Shown here one piece after another: positions 1 to 5,502 of a stretch of DNA of 13,207 nt (position 1 is the first letter of the stretch; every line of letters begins with the position of its first letter). The notes beneath the pieces were generated by a model. The model searched no databases, was not told the DNA's origin, and saw nothing but the letters and a program-made list of their open reading frames with translations. The position numbers were made by a program, and so were the translations under genes. The stretch comes from DASTBU01 sp035711845 (lineage in GTDB: Bacteria; Acidobacteriota; Vicinamibacteria; Vicinamibacterales; 2-12-FULL-66-21), in contig DASTBU010000111.1 in the NCBI GenBank assembly GCA_035711845.1, positions 1 to 13,207 of the forward strand. Direction: 5' to 3'.

Positions 1-1279
1 CGCGCGCGACACACGACAGGATCTTGCGTGCGAGCGTCGCGGGATCATCGACCGCTTCGAGCTCATCGAGGCAGAAATCGCACGCGCCGCAATCGTTCTT
101 CCCGTACTGCTCGCCGAAGTAGCCCACCAGCTGCCGGTGCCGGCATCCCACGCTCGTGGCGTAGCGCTCGATATCACGCAGGAGCACGCGCCGGGCGTCG
201 CTCCACTCGCCGTTGCGCTCGAGCATCACCCGCCACTTGAGGAAATCGGCGGCCGAGTAGATCAGCACGCACTCGGCATCCAGGCCGTCCCGGCCGGCGC
301 GGCCCGACTCCTGCTGATAGTGCTCCAGGGACTGGGGGGCGCCCGCATGGACCACGAACCGCACATCGGAGCGATCGATGCCCATGCCGAACGCGACGGT
401 GGCAACCACGACGTCGGCATGCTCGTCGAGGAAGGCATCCTGATTCTGGTGGCGTTCTTCATCGGCCAGCCCGGCGTGGTACGGTCGGGCCCTGACCCCC
501 GCGCCCGCCAGCCAGGCAGCCAGCGCGTCCACCTCGCGGCGCGACGTGCAGTAGATGATGCCGGCCTGCCGCGGGTGCCGCGCCAGCACGTCGGACAGCT
601 GCCGCTTCAGATTCGATCGGGCGAGCACGCGATAGATCAGGTTCGGGCGATCGAAGGACCCGATCAGTTCGACAGGGTTGCGGAGTCCGAGCTGATCGGC
701 GATGTCGCGTCGGACCCGCGCGGTGGCGGTGGCGGTATAGGCATGCAGGCTGACATCGGGGAACAGCGCGCGGAGGCGGCCGAGCTGACGGTACTCGGGC
801 CTGAAATCATGACCCCACTGGCTGATGCAGTGCGCTTCGTCGACGGCGACGAACCCGACGCTGCACCGCCCCAGCATCGAGACGAACCCGTCGCTGCCTT
901 CGCCCGCCAGCCGCTCCGGTGACACGTACAACAGCCGATAGCGACCCTCCCGTACTCCCGCGGCGACGGCGGCCTTCTGATCGACCCCCAGGGTGCTGTT
1001 GTAGTGCGCCGCGGGCACGCCGTTGCCCACCAGCGTGTCCACCTGATCTTTCATCAACGAGATGAGCGGAGACACGATCACAGCGAGGCCGGGACGCACG
1101 AGCGCCGGCGCCTGAAAGCAGAGAGACTTGCCTCCGCCGGTCGGCAGCACCACGACCGAGTCGCGGCCGGCGAGAATAGCGTCCATCGCCTCGCGCTGGA
1201 GCGGCCTGAAGGAGGTGAACCCCCAGTATCGAGTCAACACATCCTCGAGGCCGACGCCCGCGCTGCCGGTTCCGATCAT
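1..1279 (-). CDS. recQ: RecQ-family ATP-dependent DNA helicase (3' end cut by window edge)
   Basis: This is a superfamily 2 3'-to-5' DNA helicase acting in recombination and replication-fork repair. About 426 residues are visible; E. coli RecQ has about 610, so the rest of the winged-helix region and any HRDC domain lie beyond position 1. Visible in order: the YWGFTSFRPLQ motif 0 near residues 18-28, Walker A TGGGKS (47-52), the Walker B box DEAH (147-150) followed by CISQWGHDFR, YTATAT (181-186), the arginine-finger motif QESGRAGRDG (323-332), and the zinc-binding cysteines C379, C397, C400 and C403. I chose the ATG at 1279; an in-frame GTG at 1288 is possible and lies 11 bases after a GAGGG. 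The gene follows the DUF1330 stop by 13 bases and is probably cotranscribed with it. The family call is very sure; the start is less sure. Confidence 0.95.
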   Translation of the reverse strand, partial: MIGTGSAGVGLEDVLTRYWGFTSFRPLQREAMDAILAGRDSVVVLPTGGGKSLCFQAPALVRPGLAVIVSPLISLMKDQVDTLVGNGVPAAHYNSTLGVDQKAAVAAGVREGRYRLLYVSPERLAGEGSDGFVSMLGRCSVGFVAVDEAHCISQWGHDFRPEYRQLGRLRALFPDVSLHAYTATATARVRRDIADQLGLRNPVELIGSFDRPNLIYRVLARSNLKRQLSDVLARHPRQAGIIYCTSRREVDALAAWLAGAGVRARPYHAGLADEERHQNQDAFLDEHADVVVATVAFGMGIDRSDVRFVVHAGAPQSLEHYQQESGRAGRDGLDAECVLIYSAADFLKWRVMLERNGEWSDARRVLLRDIERYATSVGCRHRQLVGYFGEQYGKNDCGACDFCLDELEAVDDPATLARKILSCVAR

Positions 1280-1292
1280 CAAGCACACACCG

Positions 1293-1580
1293 TCATACGC
1301 CCTCGATCACGATCAGGCTGCCAACGGAAGTCGCCTGCCGGAGCGCCCTGGCCTCGGCATATTCCGGCGAGCCCCACCACGCCTTTGCCCGTTCGACCGA
1401 AGGGAACTCGACGATGACGAGCCTCGTCGGGCGCCATGTGCCTTCGAGCACGTCGACCTGGCCGCCGCGCGCGACGAATCGCCCCCCATAGGCGGTAATC
1501 GTCGGCAGAACCATGTCCCGGTAGTTCTTGTAGCGCACCGGATCCTTCACGTCCACGTCGGCGATCACGTAAGCAGCCAT
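1293..1580 (-). CDS. DUF1330 family protein
   Basis: This 95-residue protein matches the DUF1330 family of small ferredoxin-like (dimeric alpha/beta barrel) proteins. Recognisable features are the opening MAAYVIADVDVKDPVRY, the central YGGRFVARGG (31-40), the LEGTWRPTRLVIVEFPS segment (45-61), and the A-WWGSPEYAEARALR stretch (67-81). The biochemical role of the family is not established; members often form homodimers around a small ligand. The ATG at 1580 has a strong GGAGGAG six bases upstream, so the longer open frame reaching 1625 is not used; that extra stretch reads through a heptamer repeat. The gene lies 13 bases before recQ and 91 bases after the DDAH stop, all in one direction, so a three-gene transcript is possible. 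Family assignment is confident; function is unknown. Confidence 0.85.
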   Translation of the reverse strand: MAAYVIADVDVKDPVRYKNYRDMVLPTITAYGGRFVARGGQVDVLEGTWRPTRLVIVEFPSVERAKAWWGSPEYAEARALRQATSVGSLIVIEGV

Positions 1581-1595
1581 CGGGGGCTCCTCCAA

Positions 1596-1646
1596 AAGGC
1601 TGAAGGCTGACTTGGGAAGGCTCAAAAGGCTGAAGGTCGAAGGTTG
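1596..1646. repeat. AAGGCTG-type heptamer repeat (short, degenerate)
   Basis: Seven-base units start at 1596, 1603, 1610 and 1617. After a 2-base slip they continue at 1626, 1633 and 1640. Units read AAGGCTG, AAGGCTG, ACTTGGG, AAGGCTC, then AAGGCTG, AAGGTCG, AAGGTTG. The array fills most of the 91-bp gap between the DDAH stop and the DUF1330 start, ending just upstream of the DUF1330 ribosome binding site. On the minus (gene) strand the unit has no stop codon, which explains the spurious N-terminal extension of the DUF1330 reading frame. Confidence 0.75.
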
Positions 1647-1671
1647 ACGTACGAAGTCGCACCGGCCTGCC

Positions 1672-2433
1672 TCACGCGACGATCACGCTGCAGCAGGTCA
1701 CACCGGCTTCGGCCTTTGCGAGCTCGGAGGCATCGACCAGATGCACGTCGTACCCGCGCCGGCGCAGCACATCCGCGGTCCGGGGATATGCTGCGGCGCA
1801 GACGATCGTCGCCCCAATGCGAAGCACATTCCCCGCGAACGGCTCGCCGCGGTCCACCGGAATCACCTCGCAGCCTCGGAAGCTGCGAGCATCCACCCAC
1901 TCGGGGTTGCAGACGACGACAGCCTCGCCGGCGGTTGTGATGGCGGATTTGAGGTGAAGGCAGCCGCTGACACCGACGCATTCGACAGTGTATCCGAACG
2001 GCGCTCCGGCTGCAGCGAGCTGTCGTGCGCCCTCCTCGTTCGTCCTGCCGGAGATACCCACGTAGATCGTTCTGCCGATCCGCAGCACGTCGCCGCCGTC
2101 CAGGCGTGCGGGCGCGCTCATTCGCTGGATTGCCCTGTATCGCGCGATCGCGCGCTCGACGCCGGCCGTTTCGCCACGTCGCGACCGGGCGCCCGAACGC
2201 GTGAGCACCGCGATTTCGTCGAGGACGACCACAGCATCCTCGACGAAAACGGAGTCCGGCAGATCGTCAGCCGGCTCGATGCGCTCGACCACGCAGCCGA
2301 GCGCCCGCAGCATGGACTCGTAGTCCTCATGCTGCGCGGTTGCCCTGTCGAAGTCGATCGGTGTCCGCTCCAGATGCGTGAGCTCACACCGATCGATGCT
2401 CCTCGGCACGGGTCTGGTCAGGACTGCGGGCAT
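1672..2433 (-). CDS. Dimethylargininase (DDAH family, N-omega,N-omega-dimethylarginine hydrolase)
   Basis: This cytoplasmic 253-residue enzyme belongs to the guanidine-modifying (amidinotransferase/arginine deiminase fold) superfamily. DDAH members hydrolyse methylated arginines to citrulline and methylamines. The protein shows the DDAH pattern: LTRPVPRSIDRCELTH near the N terminus, FVEDAVVV (63-70), the LDGGDVL loop (111-117), the catalytic histidine in GCLHLKSA (H160), and the C-terminal GVTCCS with the nucleophilic cysteine (C247 or C248; mammalian DDAH has the same CC pair). Length is typical. The ATG at 2433 begins the conserved sequence; an in-frame extension to 2619 is low-complexity repeat translation and is rejected. 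No strong ribosome binding site is seen. A heptamer array begins 14 bases upstream, so its promoter must lie in or beyond that array. Substrate specificity (dimethylarginine, arginine or a relative) cannot be read from sequence alone. Confidence 0.88.
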   Translation of the reverse strand: MPAVLTRPVPRSIDRCELTHLERTPIDFDRATAQHEDYESMLRALGCVVERIEPADDLPDSVFVEDAVVVLDEIAVLTRSGARSRRGETAGVERAIARYRAIQRMSAPARLDGGDVLRIGRTIYVGISGRTNEEGARQLAAAGAPFGYTVECVGVSGCLHLKSAITTAGEAVVVCNPEWVDARSFRGCEVIPVDRGEPFAGNVLRIGATIVCAAAYPRTADVLRRRGYDVHLVDASELAKAEAGVTCCSVIVA

Positions 2434-2447
2434 TTTGAAATCATACA

Positions 2448-2621
2448 GTCCCTGGTCCCTGGGTCCCTGGTCCTCGGTCACTGGTCCTCGGTCCCTGGTC
2501 CTCTCGGTCCCTGCTCCTCGGTCCCTGGTCCTGGTCCTGGTCCCTGGTCCTCGATCCCTGGTCCTGGTCCCTGGTCCTCGATCCATGGTCCTGGTTCCTT
2601 GTCCTCGGTCTTCAGTCATTG
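2448..2621. repeat. Left heptamer array (GTCCCTG / GTCCTCG on plus strand)
   Basis: About 25 tandem units cover this interval. Most are 7 bases (GTCCCTG, GTCCTCG, ATCCCTG, GTCACTG); several are 6 bases (GTCCTG at 2528, 2534, 2561 and 2588) and one is 9 bases. Units degrade toward 2621 (GTTCCTT, GTCTTCA, GTCATTG). Read on the minus strand the units are CAGGGAC and CGAGGAC, the same family as the array at 3182-3370, so the two arrays are inverted around the four-helix-bundle gene. The array occupies the upstream region of the DDAH gene. No stop codons occur in it on the minus strand in the DDAH frame, so gene callers may extend DDAH through it. Confidence 0.9.
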
Positions 2622-2685
2622 TCCGCCCATCGCTCTATCACCTCGATCGTGCGATCGCGCGATTCAACAACGTCCTTGGCGTCGG

Positions 2686-3138
2686 TCACCGGGTCTCCGT
2701 CTCTGGGTCGTTGTCGTTCTGCCAATCGGGCTGGCGCTCTTGGCGCAGCCGGGATTTGTGGCGGCCTCGATCTTTCCATCGGCAGCCATCGAGATACCGG
2801 ATGAAAGCACCGAGGCTGCGCGAAAGTTCTGTGCCTTGCGTCAGGCGTTGGGAGAGTTCCTCGGGCGTGATGTACTTCTTCAGTCGGGCCTCGCGAAGTC
2901 GGGCGACCACTTCGCCCAGCGAGCCCTTGGCATGGTAGAGATAATTGGCAAAGGCCGCGTCGGTTGGCTGTTCGAAGCCTTCGCTGATGTTCGCTGGTAT
3001 CGAATCGTTCGCATCACTCGTCTGCTCCGCAAGTTTGCGATCTCTGCGATAGGCCGGTTTGTCGAGAATTGCATTTACTGCGTTCCAGAACGCCATCGCA
3101 TCCTGATACACACGCAATTCTTCGAGTTTGTTCGCCAT
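2686..3138 (-). CDS. Four-helix-bundle protein (23S rRNA intervening-sequence protein family)
   Basis: This 150-residue protein belongs to the TIGR02436/PF05635-type four-helix-bundle family, first known from ORFs in 23S rRNA intervening sequences and distantly related to the Avd accessory protein of diversity-generating retroelements. The hallmark SIPANISEGFEQ lies at 46-57, followed by NYLYHAKGSLGEVVARLREA (65-84), which matches the family's helix-loop-helix pattern. The N-terminal LEELRVYQDAMAFW helix is also typical. The tail from about residue 118 is charged (WKDRGRHKSR) and unlike the core. The ATG at 3138 opens the conserved domain; the frame stays open upstream to 3333 only because it reads through heptamer repeats as SPESRVP-like peptide. 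No good ribosome binding site is visible. There is no rRNA or reverse transcriptase nearby. Molecular role is unknown; small basic members may bind nucleic acid. Confidence 0.9.
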   Translation of the reverse strand: MANKLEELRVYQDAMAFWNAVNAILDKPAYRRDRKLAEQTSDANDSIPANISEGFEQPTDAAFANYLYHAKGSLGEVVARLREARLKKYITPEELSQRLTQGTELSRSLGAFIRYLDGCRWKDRGRHKSRLRQERQPDWQNDNDPETETR

Positions 3139-3181
3139 GACATCGTGAAGACAGCACGGGCCATGCCAGCCGACGACCAGA

Positions 3182-3370
3182 GACTCGGGACTCGGGGCTC
3201 GGGACTCGGGACTCGGGACTCGGGGCTCGGGACTCGGAACTCGGGACTCGGAACTCGGGACTCGGGACTCGGGACCAGGGACTCGGACCTCGGGACTCGG
3301 GACTCGGGACCAGGGACAAGGACCAGGGACCAAGGACCAGGGACCAAGGACCAGGGACCAAAGGGACCAG
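3182..3370. repeat. Right heptamer array (GACTCGG then ACCAGGG), 27 units in phase
   Basis: From 3182 to 3321 there are exactly 20 heptamers in register: twelve GACTCGG, two GGCTCGG, two AACTCGG, two GACCAGG, one ACCTCGG and one GACAAGG. From 3322 to 3370 the register continues for seven more units alternating ACCAGGG and ACCAAGG. No insertion or deletion interrupts the 189 bases. The array lies upstream of the four-helix-bundle gene (minus strand) and ends 69 bases before the M28 peptidase start. It has no spacers, so it is not a CRISPR array. It contains no stop codons in the frames checked on either strand. Confidence 0.95.
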
Positions 3371-3375
3371 GGACC

Positions 3376-3405
3376 CGACGCTCGACAGCGTCGAGGCCCC
3401 TCGAC
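3376..3405. other. Two overlapping perfect dyads upstream of the M28 gene
   Basis: The first dyad is CGACGCT, loop CGAC, AGCGTCG (3376-3393). The second is GTCGAGG, CC, CCTCGAC (3390-3405). They share the bases 3390-3393, so only one could form as a hairpin at a time. They lie between the end of the heptamer array and the M28 start. They could be an operator, a terminator-like structure for transcription coming out of the array, or chance in GC-rich DNA. No T-run follows either. Confidence 0.35.
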
Positions 3406-3427
3406 GGTTCCTGCCGCGGCATTGACG

Positions 3428-3433
3428 TAAAAT
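3428..3433 (+). promoter_or_regulatory. Possible -10 box (TAAAAT) for a leaderless M28 transcript
   Basis: TAAAAT stands out in GC-rich sequence and ends 6 bases before the M28 ATG at 3440. A start site about 7 bases downstream would fall on the ATG itself, giving a leaderless mRNA, which agrees with the lack of a ribosome binding site. No -35 box at proper spacing is convincing, so this is tentative. Confidence 0.3.
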
Positions 3434-3439
3434 CAGCGG

Positions 3440-4378
3440 ATGTCCGCCTCGTCCCGGCCGTTGCTCGTAACGGCCCTTGCCGTGGTGTCCCTGCTGCCGG
3501 CCCCGAAGCCCGACGCCCAGACGGCCCAGCCACCATCCATCAACGTTGACACCGGACAGTTGATGCGGGACGTCGTCGTGCTGGCGGCGGACGAAATGGA
3601 AGGCCGCCGCGCGGGAACGCCGGGAGGCGCGAAGGCCCGGGCTTACATCCTGCAGCGCTTCAAGGAGATCGGGCTTCCGCCGCTCGGTGAATCGTACGAA
3701 CAACCTTTCACCTTCAGTGGTCGCGGCGACGCGCCCCTCACGAGCGGCACCAATCTGCTCGGGGTCGTCAAGGGCACCACACGCGCCGATCGCTTCATCG
3801 TGGTCACGGCGCACTACGATCACGTCGGCGTGCGGAGCGGGCAGGTCTTCAACGGCGCCGATGACAACGCCACGGGCGTCGCGGCCCTGATGGCGATTGC
3901 CGGACACTTCCTGAAGCATCCGCCTGAGACATCCCTGCTGATTGCGGCGCTCGACGCCGAGGAACGGGGGGTGCAGGGGGCGCGTGCCCTGTTGGCCAGC
4001 GATCGAATCAGGACGGACGCGATTGTGATGAACGTCAACATCGACATGATCGGCCGTGATGCGGCCAACGTGCTGTACGCGTCGGGGACGTATCACTATC
4101 CGGCGCTGAAACCGTTCCTGCAGGGCATCGCGCAACCCCCGGTCGAGCTCCGCCTCGGGCACGATGTGCCGGGCACGAAGGTCGAGGACTGGACCAGCGA
4201 CTCGGACCACGCGGTCTTCCACGGCGCGGGCATTCCGTTCATCTATTTCGGCGTCGAGGACTTCGAGAACCACCACACGGTGACAGACGACGCGGCGACG
4301 ATTCAGCGCGAGTTCTTTGCAGGGGCCGTGCGGACGATCATCGTCGCGCTCGAAGGGTTTGCAGAAGGGATGAAGTGA
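3440..4378 (+). CDS. Secreted M28-family zinc metallopeptidase
   Basis: This 312-residue aminopeptidase-like enzyme uses two zinc ions to remove N-terminal amino acids from peptides outside the cytoplasm. The N terminus has a hydrophobic signal segment (about 7-20) with likely cleavage near DAQ-TAQ (25-30). The five expected metal ligands are all seen: H125 in TAHYDHVG, D142 in GADDNATG, E175 in DAEERG (with E174 as catalytic base), D202 in NIDMIGRD, and H279 in ENHHTVTD. The ligand set is complete, so the enzyme should be active. There is no good ribosome binding site before the ATG; a TAAAAT box six bases upstream suggests a leaderless transcript. The stop overlaps the GTG start of the next gene by 4 bases. 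Exact substrate is unknown. Confidence 0.93.
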   Translation: MSASSRPLLVTALAVVSLLPAPKPDAQTAQPPSINVDTGQLMRDVVVLAADEMEGRRAGTPGGAKARAYILQRFKEIGLPPLGESYEQPFTFSGRGDAPLTSGTNLLGVVKGTTRADRFIVVTAHYDHVGVRSGQVFNGADDNATGVAALMAIAGHFLKHPPETSLLIAALDAEERGVQGARALLASDRIRTDAIVMNVNIDMIGRDAANVLYASGTYHYPALKPFLQGIAQPPVELRLGHDVPGTKVEDWTSDSDHAVFHGAGIPFIYFGVEDFENHHTVTDDAATIQREFFAGAVRTIIVALEGFAEGMK

Positions 4379-4815
4379 GACCGTCGGTTCGCATTGTCCG
4401 ACGCATCCTGCTCGTCGCGCTCGTGCTGGGGTTGGTTGGAACAGGGATCGAACTGCTCCTGCTGGAGCACTTCGAGGAATGGCCTCAGAGGATCCCGCTC
4501 GGGTTGATCGCTTGTGCGCTTCTCGTGCTGGTGTGGCATGGCGTGCACCGGGGCGCCGCACCGGTGCGGGCCCTTCAGGTGCTGATGCTCGTTTTCGCCA
4601 TTGCCGGCATCGTGGGGCTGACGCTTCACTACAAGGGAAACGTCGAATTCGAGCTGGAGATGTATCCGTCCCGATCCGGCTTCGAGCTCTTCAGAGAGGC
4701 GATGATGGGCGCGACGCCGGCGCTGGCGCCAGGCTCGATGATTCAGATCGCACTCATCGGGCTCGCATATTCCTACCGCCACCCGCGGCTCTCGCGCGGC
4801 AACGAGCAGGCATGA
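4375..4815 (+). CDS. Small four-pass membrane protein, unknown function
   Basis: I do not recognise this 146-residue protein. It starts at a GTG (4375) that overlaps the M28 stop codon by 4 bases (GTGA), with GAAGGGA just upstream, so it is probably translated by coupling to the peptidase. Four hydrophobic segments are visible: about residues 10-30 (ILLVALVLGLVGTGIELLLL), 40-57 (IPLGLIACALLVLVWHGV), 65-86 (RALQVLMLVFAIAGIVGLTL) and 121-134 (SMIQIALIGLAYSY). Between segments 3 and 4 lies a soluble stretch with several acidic residues (NVEFELEMYPSRSGFELF). A basic N terminus (RPSVRIVRR) suggests a cytoplasmic start. The tight overlap is the only hint to its role; it may accompany or anchor the peptidase, but this is a guess. 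Confidence 0.75.
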   Translation: MRPSVRIVRRILLVALVLGLVGTGIELLLLEHFEEWPQRIPLGLIACALLVLVWHGVHRGAAPVRALQVLMLVFAIAGIVGLTLHYKGNVEFELEMYPSRSGFELFREAMMGATPALAPGSMIQIALIGLAYSYRHPRLSRGNEQA

Positions 4816-4846
4816 TAATCGTGACGGTTGGGAGGAGGAGGCAGAA

Positions 4847-5479
4847 ATGAGACTGGCAAGAGCAATGGCTGTGTCGCTCGCGTGCGCGTTTGCGTTCACC
4901 AGCGCGCCGTTCGCGCAGGTCGGCAAGGGGCTCCTCGACGGGAACACCGCCAGCGAAAAAGAGCTGATGAGCGTACCCCATTTGACCGACGCGATTGTCA
5001 AGGGCATCGTCGGCAAAAGACCGTTCAAGAGCCAGACCGAATTCAACGCGTTTCTCACGAGCCAGGGATTGAAGCCCGAACAGCTGAAGGAGGTGTACGG
5101 CAAGACGTTCGTGCACTTGAACCTGAACACGGCGACGCGCGAGGAGATCCTGATGATCCCGGGCCTCGGGAACCGAATGGTTCGGGAATTTCTCGAGTAC
5201 CGGCCCTACAAGGCCATGGCGCAGTTCCGCCGCGAAATGGGCAAGTATGTCGACGACACGGAGGTCGCGCGGATGGTGCAGTACGTGTTCGTGCCGATCA
5301 ACCTGAACACGGCCAGCGACGAAGACATCCTGACCATTCCCGGCCTGGGCCCGCGCATGCTGCGCGAGTTCAAGGAGTATCGGCCGTACAAGAGCATGGA
5401 GCAGTTCCGGCGCGAGATCGGCAAGTACGTGGACGACAAGGAAGTGGCGCGCCTCGAGCGCTACGTGACCATCGAATAG
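4847..5479 (+). CDS. Secreted helix-hairpin-helix protein with three ComEA-like repeats
   Basis: This 210-residue protein has a signal peptide (LARAMAVSLACAFAFTSA, cleavage near AFAQ at about 23) and three helix-hairpin-helix units. The first is divergent (GNTASEKELMSVPHL, 32-46). The second (LNLNTATREEILMIPGLG, 91-108) and third (INLNTASDEDILTIPGLG, 151-168) repeat with an exact period of 60 residues and keep EYRPYK, QFRRE and GKYVDD in the same place, pointing to a fairly recent internal duplication. ComEA-type domains bind double-stranded DNA during uptake, and the IPGLG hairpins are typical. No ComEA transmembrane anchor other than the signal segment is seen, and no other competence gene lies nearby, so DNA uptake is possible but unproven. 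GGAGGAGGAGG lies 5 bases before the ATG, a very strong ribosome binding site. The gene starts 31 bases after the membrane-protein stop. Confidence 0.85.
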   Translation: MRLARAMAVSLACAFAFTSAPFAQVGKGLLDGNTASEKELMSVPHLTDAIVKGIVGKRPFKSQTEFNAFLTSQGLKPEQLKEVYGKTFVHLNLNTATREEILMIPGLGNRMVREFLEYRPYKAMAQFRREMGKYVDDTEVARMVQYVFVPINLNTASDEDILTIPGLGPRMLREFKEYRPYKSMEQFRREIGKYVDDKEVARLERYVTIE

Positions 5480-5502
5480 GTTCAGACGCCGGCGTGCCCC
5501 CT

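Noticed and set aside
2434..2619. N-terminal extension of the DDAH protein upstream of 2433
   Set aside because: The extension is low-complexity translation of the heptamer array (RDRGPGTRT-like). Family homology starts at the ATG at 2433 and the length is then normal.
2686..3138. Diversity-generating retroelement, suggested by an Avd-like protein
   Set aside because: No reverse transcriptase or template/variable repeat pair is seen, and the heptamer arrays are not such a pair. A component outside the window cannot be excluded.
3139..3333. N-terminal extension of the four-helix-bundle protein
   Set aside because: It reads SPESRVP-like repeats because the stop-free heptamer array keeps the frame open. 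The family domain starts at the ATG at 3138.
3182..3370. CRISPR array
   Set aside because: Units are contiguous 7-mers with no unique spacers, and no cas genes are present in the window.
1741..3549. Long plus-strand open frame of about 600 codons
   Set aside because: It runs antisense to DDAH and the four-helix-bundle gene and through both repeat arrays. It is open because of GC bias and stop-free repeats, and shows no recognisable domain.
3014..4561. Minus-strand open frame of about 515 codons
   Set aside because: It is antisense to the M28 peptidase and continues through the heptamer array; no domain was recognised.
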